Of a DNA stretch of 64,000 nucleotides, positions 48,339-59,442 are shown in pieces (the first letter of the stretch is position 1; each line of letters starts with the position of its first letter). The stretch covers positions 26,385,520 through 26,449,519 of the forward strand of contig NC_023758.2 in the NCBI RefSeq assembly GCF_000499845.2, written 5' to 3'. Below the pieces are notes generated by a model. It was not told the origin of the DNA and made no database searches. It saw only the letters and a list, made by a program, of their open reading frames with translations. The stretch is from Phaseolus vulgaris (taxonomy: Eukaryota; Streptophyta; Magnoliopsida; Fabales; Fabaceae). Position numbers and translations under genes: made by a program.

Positions 48339-51300
48339 ATGACGCGGGGAAAGCAGAAGATCGAAGCGCAGAAGCGGAACGCAGAGAAGAATCAGAAGTC
48401 AAAGGGCTCTCAGCTAGAGGCCAGAGCCGTTGGCCTCAAAGTCATCTGCCCCATCTGCAAGGTTTCCAATTTCACCTTTTTTCTTCAAAAAAATTTCCTT
48501 TTTCTTCTTGCCATTCTTTCTTCTTGTTGTTATTTTCTCCGAGTCACAAAAAAATTGAATTTTGATTGTTGGGCGCCTTTGCAATTACCCTCTGATCACC
48601 TGGTGGTTGTTGTGGTGGTTGTGTTAATTCGCTTTGAGTTATCTCGTCGAATCAGCTGATCTGGGTTGTGCTTATCACTTTTTGACTTTTACATTATTTG
48701 TGTTTTCTAATTCAAAAGTAGTCATTGCTTGACTGATACCATTTAATCAGCTTTGAAAAGGAGGTCTTGTTGATGCAAGGGTTGCTAGGATAATCAATCT
48801 CGCTTCAAGTGATTCAATTATTAGTTTTGTTAATTACTATGAGCTAGTTGTGTCAATTACATAACAGATGATGTTTTGTTACACTTCGTGCGTAGTTGGT
48901 TTTTTTTCGGGTTACAATCTGGTGGTTTGTTTTTTAGCAAAAAAATTCAATGTGTGATGGAAGGCACGTTACAGCTGCTGCTGTTGTTGCGTGAATGCGT
49001 TGGTGGGGATGTCAGAGAAAGTTATGCAGTTATGCATTATCTTATTTAGACTCTCGTGTTAGTCTTCATTTGTTGTGATTTGTGATACTCTCGGGTGTCT
49101 TTGTTTGAGGTGTGGTTGAAATAATGCATATGCTAACTTTTTAATATGTTTGCTTTGGCAATGGATATCGACATATTGTTGGGTTTCCTATCCAGTGGTG
49201 TGGTCCCAACACAAAATTAGGTGCATGTTGCATGTTGCATGTTGCATGTTGCATTTTGCATTTTGATTGGATTAATTGTGGATGAGTAAATGTAATCTTT
49301 TACAAAATAAACATTTGAAGTTGTAGTTGCTACGATCTACTGTACCTTTTAACTTTGGGTGAAAACCAGATATCCAGAGCATAGCATCAGTGTTGTGACT
49401 TGGAGCAAAAGAAAAGGTTCTTGGGAAATGGTGCTACTTTTTCAGTGATATGCTAATAAACGAGTTTGAGATGGGTTTTAGGTTCTTTGGCAAACTATTT
49501 TGTGTGCCTGGCTTCTTATTTGAAGTTAAGAGATAGCTTTATCTATAGCTTTTGCTGGTTATTCTTGTGCATTGTTTGTCTGTGTTTTGTAGGACTTGTT
49601 TGTTAGCCTCCTTTCTTTGCACTGATTGCTTTATTCTTTCAAATTTCATTACCTTCTTAAAGAGAAAAATAAGTCCTATAAGGAACATTGAAGTTTATAG
49701 CTTAGACACGTGTACCTTTTGTTTGTGGACAACGTAATTTTTTGCTATGTATGAAGCACCAGCTCCAACACGGATACCAAACAAGACACGGAGACTGGGA
49801 CACGACTAATTTCGACACCTCTAATATATAGACTTATCATGACAAAATCTCAACTAAGAATTAAAATTTATATAACTGACTACTGACTGTAAAAACAAAT
49901 TTGCAAAGTTATACTGTTTTTCTATAATAATGGCCCTCAGAATATGTTTTAAGAAACACATTCCTTAATAATTAAAACAACTAATTAAGTTGACTGAAAA
50001 TAAGCATCACACAAAAAAATTATGACCCTAAAAAATTTATGATGTAAGTTGTTTTCTTTTAATTTCTTATTTTTGTATGATAGTGGTGTCTGGAAGTGTT
50101 TACTCAAGAATAAGTGTGGATTCACACGCTTGACTTGTATTCAAGTTGTGTTGAAGAGGTCTCCAAGAGGTGTCTAAGCTTAAAAAATATTTTTTAATTT
50201 ATGACAAAGTTGAGGAGTGTTAGACACGTGTCAAAGACATGTCAGTGGTGTTGGTGCTATCTACTTACATCTATAATTGCTTCTGAAAGTACATGATATT
50301 GATTTAAATTATCATGTGCTTTTATCCTGATCCGTAGTGAAGTGAATTTAATATGTTGATTCTGGTGTTGGTGTAGGTTTCATGGTTCATATAAACTATT
50401 GTATTACAGTTTGAGTCTGAACTGTCTTCATTCTTTGGTAGTGATGTGATATTGAAATTGACCTGGTTTTGAGGGGATGGTTGATACACCTGACAGTTTA
50501 CTTTTCTTCTTGTTTGTGCTTCTTAGATGTATGGGTTTGCAAACAAAACTTATCGAAGTTATGCATGAACTGTATAAAAAAATTAATTTTTTTTAGAAAA
50601 GAATGCTGTGGGAAGATCATAGTTTCCCATACATTTTTTCAGAACTGAACTGCTGAAGCATCTCCCTTAAAGAAGATCTCTTTGTAGAAGTGGTTGAATG
50701 TATATGTATTTATACTACTATTAATAAAGTGCCTTGTCATATTTATGGATAAGAACTTTGAATATCATTAGAAATTCTAAGTTTATGAAACTTACATTAA
50801 ACACAATAGAGGTCAAGTCTTTACATCTTGTCTTAAGCTTTTTAAGGTACGTACTTGACTTAAGAGAGGATATACTATCTTGTCCATCCATGAAAAGGAA
50901 CTACACAGGAGAATCAAGTACATGAAGTTGGAACAACTCCTTTTGAAAAAATGGCCAATACATCTGGTGTAACAGACCTTTCTATAAACTAAATTTACTT
51001 GGTTCAAAAGATACTCTGTTGATCATGCTTAAATTAATAGGTCAAATAAGAATATTTTGTTCTTTGAGAATCAAGGATATCTTTTTTAATATCATCATTT
51101 CTTCAGTTTGACTAATAGACTATAGCTCTAATAATGTACATTTGGCGTTGATCATTCAGTTAGGGTGACAATGACAAGGATACTATAGTTAAATTGGTTG
51201 ATGGGCACATTCAATTTTAACACTTTGGATTTTTTCTTGTGTATTTTTTAATATATTGTATCATGCTTCTTCACACCGCTGAACATTATTTTTCAGGTCC

Positions 51301-51380
51301 AACTTGCAAATCAAAACCAACTTGCTGATCACTATGCATCCAAACATCCGAAGGAGAAACCCCCTGCAGAGTCAAGCTAG
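48339..51380 (+). CDS. small C2H2 zinc-finger protein, At2g23090/SERF-like
   Basis: Two coding exons, 48339-48461 and 51297-51380, with a 2,835-bp GT/AG intron in phase 0, encoding 68 residues. The N-terminal half (MTRGKQKIEAQKRNAEKNQK) is highly basic and helical, then comes KGSQLEARAVGLK. This matches the 4F5/SERF-like N-terminus of a conserved small eukaryotic family. The intron falls inside a classical finger: CPIC is at the end of exon 1, and exon 2 supplies the remaining residues to give C-X2-C-X12-H-X4-H (VQLANQNQLADHYASKHPKE). The stop follows KPPAESS. Plant relatives of this size are abundant but poorly characterised. Nucleic-acid binding or proteostasis roles have been proposed for relatives, and I do not claim one here. 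The leader before the ATG is rich in A and G. The frame reads through into the intron, so unspliced RNA would give a different tail. Confidence 0.9.
49223..49265 (+). repeat. 7-bp tandem repeat in the long intron
   Basis: Four units of GCATGTT followed by two diverged GCATTTT units, inside the intron of the 68-residue protein gene. It is a short minisatellite with no evident function. Confidence 0.85.
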
Positions 51381-52760
51381 AGATATTTTGAGCACATGGT
51401 ACGAAAGGTTCAAAAGATAACACACTCTCTAGGTGTACCTTCGTGCTTTTAATGTAATCCCCTGCTTACGATGGAGGTTGCAACATGTTTTAATTAATCA
51501 TGTTAATGTGCATTATTGTGAGATCAGAAAGGACTATGAAAACTGCATCTGTCATTATAACAATATTATCATCATGTTGCACCAGTGTTCACTAAGTTGG
51601 GGTGTTCGTATTGTTTGATGCCAAGATGGAAAGAATGGAGCTATTAAATTTTTGTACATTTTAAATTTAATTTTCCATTTTGTTACAGGTGTTTTGTAAA
51701 CTGAAAAATCCAACATAAGCCACCGGTGTTAACCAAAAGAAGACTGAAGTAGTTCGTAATATCGATGTGGATTGGATAGACGTTGATGTAAGCTCCAGTC
51801 CAAATTTCAAGAGTATATAATGTTCATCCTATCAATTATTGTTGGATTATCCGACTAATAATGATATCACTAAATTAAAATGTATAATGGATAAATAATA
51901 ATTAGTAGCTAATTAGATATAAATTTAGATATCAATATTTTTTTAATTCTAAAATAATATATAATTTAGTCAATATAATAATTAATTATTTTTTTTATAA
52001 AATTAATATTTATTTAATTATTTCTAATAGTAACACTTGTTTTATGAAAAACAAAATTAATAAATGAAGATCTTTAGTATATACTGTTATTACATTAGAA
52101 CTAGACGTAGATAAATGAAAACAAAATGTTGTTGTTGTAAGTTTAAAATGTTTAAATTTTGTAAACTATATTATATGTATTAAAATTACAACAATAATAG
52201 GTATATATATATATATATATTAAAAAAAATTATAATAATTTTTAACTTATTAAATGTGATTTTTTTTCCTAGTAAAACTATTGGGAGCATAATTTATATA
52301 CTTAAAAAATTATACATTTAAAAGTTGTATACTTTTTTATTAAGAGTTGAATAAAAAAATTTAATAATCAATTACAATAAAATAAATTGAATTTTGCATT
52401 TTTTGTATAGTTTTTTTTATAATTTTTTTGTCTCATATTGTAGGGACTAAAATAGTTTATTTTGGCTCTTTTTACATATTGTAGGGTGAATCTTGAAAAA
52501 TAGGAAAAATTTTCTTCAAAATGGTGCACGTTCATTAGCTACCACTCTCACAAAATTCACTTTCACAAATTATAGAGTGTAAAATTATAATTTGATATTG
52601 AAAATTCATTTCATATAAATTATACATTAATGAAAATTATACATTTTGTAGCTGATTTATATAAATGAAAATAGAGTGAAGATATATATAATATATCAAG
52701 ATTTAGAATCATCGTCATCTAATATAATATGATATGTTTGATCTGATATGTTGCATGAAT
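51381..52760. other. 3' UTR and AT-rich intergenic DNA
   Basis: The first 300-450 bases are the probable 3' UTR of the upstream gene. The rest is AT-rich and contains the diverged MITE half-copy (51900-52040) and a (TA)n run at 52202-52221. No further gene is seen before the defensin-like locus. Confidence 0.5.
51900..52040. repeat. diverged half-copy of the CACTA-type MITE
   Basis: AATTAGTAGCTAATTAGATA, then ATTCTAAAATAATATATAAT, then TAATAATTAATTATTTTTTT follow the order and spacing of the right half of the palindromic element at 46547-46948 (GCTAATTAGATACC; TTCTAAAATAGTCTCTAAT; CAACTAATTATTTTGG). The left half is not evident. Similarity is by eye and moderate. Confidence 0.4.
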
Positions 52761-53284
52761 TTAGCAGAAACAATGGCAAAAGTGACTTGGATTTTTATGT
52801 CCAAAAACTTTACAACGACCACCTTTTCCGCATAGATGGTTTAGACAAAGAGAATTACAATGTTTGTCATCCTGTGTTCCTGGGTTGCAACTTCGTACAC
52901 GGTTGTCAGAACAACAATACACATCCTTTTCTTCTATATCTTTTATGCTCATCCATTCATCTAAAGCCTTCACATCACTCTCCTTCATCGTTGATTCTGC
53001 TCCACCTATATCTTCACACACCAATTATACATTATTCTAACACAATATCTACCATAATCACATACATTCATCATTAATACATGCATGCAACAACACATAT
53101 ACTTTTAATTGAATCTGAAATGGTTAATGCATGCAACCTATAACAACAAAGATTAGAACCGAACTTTCTTAGTTTCTCCCATAATGAAACTCAGTTTACC
53201 TAAGAATAACACGATGACCAGAATGCAAGCAAGGAGTGGTAAACGTGTTTTCTGTGTATTAAAATTCTTCTAAAAACTATCCAT
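52761..53284 (-). pseudogene. defensin-like (DEFL) Cys-rich peptide gene, start lost
   Basis: Exon 2 (53005-52761) encodes an acidic spacer and then a 10-Cys domain with a CC pair, KGGRCKVFG and the tail HCFC before the stop, the pattern of a plant DEFL subfamily. It follows the acceptor ATATAG in phase 1. Exon 1 ends at 53200 with donor GTAAAC and encodes a hydrophobic signal-peptide core (LLACILVIVLFL). Reading back from it, the only in-frame Met (53284) is followed by TAG at 53270-53272, and no other Met precedes the hydrophobic core. The TATATATA just upstream could be the TATA box. If so, transcription would begin after that Met and the true start has been lost. Such secreted peptides act in defence or cell signalling. 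A sequencing error or an unseen upstream exon remains possible. Confidence 0.7.
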
Positions 53285-53289
53285 ATATA

Positions 53290-53940
53290 TAATGGAAAAT
53301 TATTGTTGTTGATAACCATAATACAATCTTCAATGTATTCATATCAATTACCCTTTATTTTAAAAACAAACTAAATCAAAAATAATAATACAAACTGCTC
53401 ACAACCATATTCACATCACATTTTTATATTTTAAAATTATAATAAGAAAGAATATATTTTTAATCAATTTAAGATTATTATAGTCATAATTATTATTTTT
53501 TAATCAACTGATATAATTTTATACCATGATTCATCAATAATTTTTTTTTCAAAATTAAATATTTCACCTATTAATATTTAAAAAATCACATTAATTTAAG
53601 AAATAATTAAATTTCTCAGATTTGTCTTTTTAATTTTTTTTTAAAATAAAATAGAGTAATAAGTTTTTATTTGAATCAAAATTTGATAGATTTAGTTTTC
53701 ACCCTAATTCCATTCATCAATGTATTGTTGAAATCATAGTATCTTCCTTAAATCATGAAAATTGAGTTTACGAGAGAATAAAATGAAGAGAAGAATGGCA
53801 GCAAGGGTAGAAGAGTTGTGGTTGATCCTTGATATTTCTATTTCTAATTTAGTTGGTAGTCTTGGGTAGACAGTAAGAGATTATATTGTGGTTTGATATG
53901 TATATAGAAAGATACTCTTTGAACTTACTACTATAAAGGT
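53290..53940. other. AT-rich DNA upstream of the defensin-like locus
   Basis: No coding frame is visible. It includes the possible promoter of the DEFL gene at its left edge and otherwise only AT-rich sequence, ending at the left arm of the inverted repeat at 53941. Confidence 0.5.
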
Positions 53941-54172
53941 TGAACCACCTCTGAAGTGGGTCTATTTAATTTTATTACTTCTTACTGATAAAAAAAAGTC
54001 ATCTTTCAATATATTTTTTTTTGGAATAAAAGAAGTATTGCGATATATATAGCTAGAGGGACATGTGTTACCTGCACAGAAAACTGACTTTATTAACATA
54101 AGTTTTTTTTTATCGACAAGAAAAAATAAATAATATGGGCCACTTCCCGAGTGGTCCAACCCTCATACATCC
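53941..54172. repeat. inverted-repeat copy of a dispersed family
   Basis: The left arm (53941-54000: TGAACCACCTCTGAAGTGGG, TTTATTACTTCTTACTGATA) is an inverted diverged copy of the right arm (54102-54172, read on minus: TGGACCACTCGGGAAGTGGC, TTTATTTTTTCTTGTCGATA). The loop is about 100 bp. A third copy of the arm is at about 27115-27170. Family unknown. The DNA between 54173 and 54503 is AT-rich and shows nothing else. Confidence 0.6.
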
Positions 54173-54503
54173 TGAACACCCAACGATTAATTCAACATAA
54201 CAAAATCGATCAATTTAAAACGTTAATTATTTATATAAAAAATAAAACGAGTTACTAAAGTCATTTAATCTATATAACCTACAAACTACAAAAATAGTCA
54301 TGAAAGAAAATAAATTATGTTTTTTTTTTTAAAAAACTTCATTTTTCTATCATGGTTTGCCATAATCTACATGAATCGAACCAACTATGGACAAGCTGAA
54401 AAAAATAAGACCAAGAAAACATCTGAATAATGATTAAAAATAATTAAACATCTGGATAGGAAAAAAAATCGTTATAGCATAATTTAAAATTAATTAAACT
54501 CAT

Positions 54504-55060
54504 TGTTCCTGCCGGTTGACTCGATTGCCTTCGCACGTTTACGACAATCACATGCCCAATTATCCCTGCTTTCGTTCGTGCCTTGCTTCGATCAAACACC
54601 TGAAAATGCAAAGACAAAGGGCGCCCTAGAGGCCGTTTGCACTCCGACGCTCAAGTTAGTACTGGGGCTAGGAAACACCAAAACTTAGCTGTAAAAGCTC
54701 ATTGTGTGCTTGCGTAAGTGTAGCGTAAGAATTAGCGTACCTTATTAGGTTTGATACTACCCCTTATATACTCTAGGGTTGTGCTATTTCCGTTAACCGT
54801 AATTAGGGTTACTGAGGGTGTGCCTTAGCGCCGTTATCACCCACTCTTAGGGCAATCTAACGTGTAAGGCTCCTTTACTGGAGTGCAACCTCTGACGTGA
54901 TGACCACCTAGGTACTTGTGCACCTAATACCTAGGGCCATCCGTCCTGGGAGTGCCCTAACTGTTCACATGCCATGCATGCAGTTTACCACTGGAATGTA
55001 ACACTTGCGGGCCTTATCTCTTCCAGTGGCTCTTTACTCGTGTTATGCCTGAACGCGTCA
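54504..55060 (-). repeat. Tat-type LTR (minus orientation), boundary of the retroelement cluster
   Basis: The edge at 54504 is sharp: AT-rich host DNA to the left, then TGTTCCTGCCGGTTGACTCG. On the minus strand this end reads GAGTCAACCGGCAGGAACA, closely matching the U5 end of the plus-strand LTR at 63363 (AAGTCAACCGGCAGGATCA). Further in, ACTTGAGCGTCGGAGTGCAA parallels ACTTGAGCGTCGGAGCGCCA. A TATA-like TATATAAGG (minus, near 54770) gives a promoter at the expected distance. I take this as the end of the 3' LTR of the minus-strand Tat element, with the U3 part interrupted or diverged. Confidence 0.65.
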
Positions 55061-55084
55061 TCCACACCACACGCATGGACCCTA

Positions 55085-56774
55085 GTGACTACAATCAAAT
55101 CCGTATCAAACCGGGTGATGAATGGAAGACGGCTTTTAAGACCAACTTTGGTTTATATGAGTGGTTAGTTATGCCCTTTGGTTTAACTAATGCACCGAGT
55201 ACCTTCATGCGCCTCATGCATCATGTTCTTAGACCATTCATTGGTAAGTTTGTTGTTGTTTACTTTGATGACATTCTCATTTATAGCTTATCTTTGAATG
55301 ACCATAGGTTGCATGTTAGGCAAGTTTTAGAAACCCTTAGGAAGGAACATTTGTATGCTAATCTTGCTAAATGTATGTTTGCTCTTGATCATATAGAATT
55401 CCTAGGGTTTGTTGTGAGTTGCAAAGGGGTCCATGTGGACAAAACAAAGGTGATGGCCATTCAAAATTGGCCTACACCGAAATCTTTGAATGAGGTCCGA
55501 AGTTTTCATGGACTTGCTTCTTTCTATAGAAGATTTGTCCCAAACTTTGGTACCATTGCCGCACCACTCAATGACATAGTGAAAAAGGATGTGGTCTTTC
55601 AATGGGGAGAAGCACAACAAAATGCTTTTGACACTTTGAAAGAGAAATTGACTAATGCTCCCATCTTGGCCCTTCCTAATTTCACTAAGACATTTGAGAT
55701 TGAGTGTGATGCTTCAAGCATAGGTATTGGGGCTGTTCTCCTTCAAGAGTGTGATGACTCCATTTTTGTGGTAGTGGATCGTTTTTCAAAGATGGCTCAC
55801 TTTATTCCTTGCCACAAAGTGGATGATGCATGCCACATTGCAAACCTCTTCTTCCAAGAAGTGGTTCGCTTGCATGGGATTCCTAGGTCTATAGTGTCCG
55901 ATAGAGATCCCAAGTTCTTGAGTCACTTTTGGAAGACCTTGTGGGGCAAGCTTGGGACTAAGCTTTTATTTTCTACCACTTGCCACCCACAAACTGATGC
56001 TCAAACCGAGGTGGTGAATAGAACTTTGGGACAACTATTGAGATGTTTTATTTCGGGGAATCCTAGAGTGTGGGAGAATTTACTACCTCATGTTGAGTTT
56101 GCATATAATCGTGTAGTAAATTCTACCACCTCACATTCTCCTTTTGAGGTTGTCTATGGGTTTAACCCCCTAACACCTCTTGATCTTCTCCTATTCCCCT
56201 TCTTGGAGATGTCTTGTGCAAAGATGGGGATGAAAAGGCTTCTTTTGTGAAAACTTTGCATAAAGACATCAAGAGGAGAATTGAGAAGAAGGTTGGCAAG
56301 TATGCTGAACTTGCCAATAAAAGGAGAAAAGCATTGTTGTTTGATGAGGGCGATTGGGTTTGGCTTCACTTGAGGAAGAATCGCTTTCCTACTAAAAGGA
56401 AGTCCAAACTAATGCCTCGAGGGGATGGACCTTTCCAAATCCTCAAGAGGATTAATGACAATGCTTATGAGTTAGATATGCCTGATACATTCTTAGGTAG
56501 TCATACTTTTAATGTCAGCGATCTAACTCTTTTTTCTGTAGGTCTCCAGAATTTGTGGTCGAATTCTCTCCAACTCGGGGAGTATGATGGAGATCAAGCT
56601 CAAGTGGACATGGAGGCCAATCAACAAGATCAAGAAGAGGTAGAGGCACAAATGGAGGACGCCCATGGAGGTCAAAGCCCACCTCAAAGGCTTACAAGAA
56701 GCATGTTCAAAGCTTTAGGAGCTAAGGGACAATTATTTTCTCTTTTTGTAATTTCTTTGGTTGAAGGTGCTTAG
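55085..56774 (+). pseudogene. Ty3-Gypsy pol remnant: RT fused to integrase
   Basis: The frame begins abruptly in mid-RT ([20 protein letters not shown]), passes the catalytic [11 protein letters not shown] (near 55258) and the RT tail, and enters RNase H ([19 protein letters not shown]). At about 55755 it jumps in frame to the integrase core ([42 protein letters not shown]). The rest of RNase H and the integrase zinc-binding region, normally some 300 residues, are deleted without breaking the frame. Near 56205 a frameshift moves the reading to [10 protein letters not shown], then the integrase C-terminus (FDEGDWVWLHLRK, PRGDGPFQIL, FNVSDLTLF) to a stop at 56774. Gag and protease are absent. 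It is a dead fragment of a chromovirus-like Gypsy element; the lineage name is not certain. Confidence 0.85.
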
Positions 56775-56833
56775 AGGGAAACATTAGAAACCTCTTTTGT
56801 TATAGCATCTTGTAGGTTTTAGTTAGGAGCTTT

Positions 56834-57660
56834 AGGAGGGGGGGTGCGTTAGTAGATAGGTGTAGGAGTAGAATAGGAGGTGCCAAAGTGAAGGAAGAGG
56901 TCACACCTTCCTCATGCCTTGTAATTGGCGCCGGTTCTAGAACTTTTTTAGGAGGGAATTTTGAATTTGTGTAGCTTGCATTTCAGCACCTTAGGCTATA
57001 AATAGAGGTGCTCCCTTTGTAAAATGCAGATTGGAATTTAGAGTAAAGAAACTATACTCAAATTTTGAGTGAGCATTGGAGAGCTTTTGAGCCTTCTTCT
57101 CTAGTCTTATCTTGAAGGATCCATGGTGTCCTCAAGTGGCGGCAGCACACTCATCTAGGAGCAACCATCCTTCTAGTGGCGTGATCATCCAACCTTACTT
57201 CCATCTTCATGAGCTTTCTCCTCTCCTTCCTTTCTTCTCTTTTGTTGTTCATGTTTTGAGTTGGTGTTCTTGAGATTTTGGTTCGGCTTTAAGTTTTCCA
57301 GCAGCTGTTCTTACTCTTCTTTGTGTTTGGTTCGGTACATTTCATTTTCCAGCTTTCCTTTTCAGTTTTCTTGTCTTTTATTTCATTTTGTTCGGTTCAA
57401 AGTTGTTCTTATTCAATTCTATTCGGTGCCTTTGGTTTTTACCTCTTTTTGTTGGTTCAATTTGACAATATGAGGAGCTTCCATATGAGTGTGGATTTGG
57501 TGCTAGTTTTGGTGAGTTCTTGACTTAGAACATTGATCCAATTCTAAGAAAAAGTGCCTAACAATTTGTCCAACTCAAGTTGATTCCTAAGAATGTCAAG
57601 AATCATTCTCTTCTATGCTATTGGAATCACATCACTAGTGACTTAGGTTTCTCTCTAGCT
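56834..57660 (+). repeat. polypurine tract and 3' LTR of the Gypsy fragment
   Basis: AGGAGGGGGGG at 56834-56844 is a typical polypurine tract, directly followed by TGCGTTAGTAG, the expected LTR start (56845). A strong TATA box, TATAAATA, lies at 56997-57004 with C/T-rich leader sequence behind it. The right boundary is not clear; I place it loosely near 57660, where the sequence character changes. No second LTR of this element is present in the window. Confidence 0.6.
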
Positions 57661-58429
57661 AGTAACTGGTGTGTTGTCTGGGATCCATCTCTTGTGGCCC
57701 AACTCTGTTGTTTGACTTACCGAGGTCCGAGGACACGTCAGCATATCCTGATGACCGACGCTTGACCACTCCTCGACCCTCTGAGCGTACTGTCTACAAG
57801 GCACTATGGGCGTACCGCTTGTTCAGGTTGCCTCTGTGCACCCTGAGATTGACGCCTCGCCCTTCGCGACGTCGAATCACGTCGTGGATGGGTAGATCGT
57901 GCCAAGGGCTCCGCCCTCTTAGCTTGTATATGGTTTTCCAACAAACAATCTTCCTTATATTTATAAATGCTTGTTTTACTTTCATTGTTTGAACTGTTAA
58001 CTGTTTTAAACTTGGATGACTTGAACTGTTCTCTTAAATTGACTTGTTGAACGCTACTTCTTCTATCTCGCCTTGACTTGCACCCCTCGTGTTCGATTGT
58101 TCACTGTCGTATCTCGCGCTAACATGTTTAACAATGCCTTTGACAAACACTTGAACCTTAGGTAGCACGCTTACCTACCCTGGTTCTACCGTAGGCTTTT
58201 CCTTAGGCAGTGAGGGTGTGCATACTAACCTGTAACTGAACTCACCTTCATACACAAAGGTGAGGGAAACCGAACCTGCTTCATAAGGCACGACAGAGAG
58301 AGGCCTTTCAACTGACTCTGCTCCTATCTTACTGAATGAGGAGATGCCGTACTGAATCCGCGCCTGCTCCCTGCCTGTCCTCCATGGGTTTAGGGAGGAC
58401 TCACCTTCTGGACCACACTCTCTCCATTA
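57661..58429. other. noncoding retroelement DNA, probably Tat 3' region or LTR
   Basis: GC-richer than host DNA, with no coding frame worth reporting. Words such as GGCAGTGAGGGTGTGCATAC (near 58206) recall ACTGAGGGTGTGCCTTAGCG in the LTR at 54808, and a minus-strand TATA-like GCATTTATAAATATAAGG lies near 57950-57967. It may be U3 or 3'-UTR sequence of the minus-strand Tat element. Its exact status is unresolved. Confidence 0.4.
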
Positions 58430-59215
58430 TGGTGCTCTCACTCGAGAGAGGGGGTGTTCTCTACGAACCTTCCTGCCCAGTCTCGGGACTTCTAACCCAA
58501 GGAGAAACTCATGACTGACCTCATCCTTGCTGTATAAAGTCAAGGGAGGATTTAACTGGCGAACCTTACTTCTTTCCCTTGGTGTTCTCACTCGAAGGGG
58601 AGGGGAGGTGTTCTTTATGAACCATCCCACTCACTCTTGAGACTTCTAACCCCTGGGGAAGGTTCTAAGCTGACCTCACCCTTACTTTAAGCCTTGGCGT
58701 TCTGACTCGAGGGGGGAGGTGTTCTCTTCAAACCTACTTTTCCCACTCCCGAGACTTCTAACCCAAGGGAAAGCTTATGACTGACCTCATCTTCGCTCGA
58801 GGCGAAAGAGGATTTCTCTGATGAACCATTTCTTTCAACCTTAGCATTCTCACTCGAGGGGGAGGCGTTCTCTACGAACCTACCTTTTTCGCACTCGAGA
58901 TCTCTAACTCAAGGGAATGGCTCGTATCTTACCTCATCTTCGCTCAAAGGCAAAGGAGGATTTCACTAGGGAACTATTTTGTTCAACCTTGGCGTTCTCA
59001 CTCGAGGGGGAGGCGTTCTCTGTGAAGCTACCTTTCCCGTTCTCGAGACCTCTAACGCAAGGGAACAGTTCGTGTTTGTCCTTATCTTCGCTCAAAGGCA
59101 AAGGAGGATTTCTTCGGTGAACCGTTTTGTTCAACCTTGGCGTTCTCACTCGAGGGGGAGGCGTTCTCTGCGAAGCTACCGTTCTCGTTCTCGAGACCTT
59201 TAACGTAAGTAAACA
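58430..59215 (-). repeat. 147-bp tandem repeats in the Tat 3' untranslated region
   Basis: About six units start with TTGGCGTTCTCACTCGAGGG or variants near 58430, 58580, 58695, 58842, 58989 and 59137. The last three are the most alike. Each continues with GGAGGCGTTCTCTRCGAA, then CTCGAGA with TCTAAC, then CTCATCTTCGCTC, AAGGCAAAGGAGGATTTC and GTTCAACC. The 58580 unit is shortened. They lie just beyond the end of the integrase frame of the minus-strand element, where Tat/Ogre-type retrotransposons are known to carry variable tandem arrays. Confidence 0.88.
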
Positions 59216-59442
59216 GGTTCATAACTGCATTGTACAAATATTCGAGAAGATACTTCAATCGAAATTTATTGGGTGACCTCATTAAAAAACCCCTATAAGG
59301 GAAAAAGAGCGTCCCCTAAGAACTATGTACAATGCTAGAGTTTAACTGAAATAAAACTTGAGGTTGGTTGCATTCCATGTACAAGGAATCGCGCCTCCCT
59401 CCAGTGTCTCAAGCCTGTATGCTCCATTCCCAAGGGCCTCTA

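Noticed and set aside
52748..53077. 109-codon plus-strand frame over the defensin-like exon
   Set aside because: It reads the complement of the Cys-rich exon and then low-complexity His/Ser/Thr sequence. The minus strand has exon, intron and domain evidence.
58430..59215. CRISPR-like array or regulatory repeat
   Set aside because: The units are contiguous 147-bp tandem repeats without spacers, in a plant retrotransposon.
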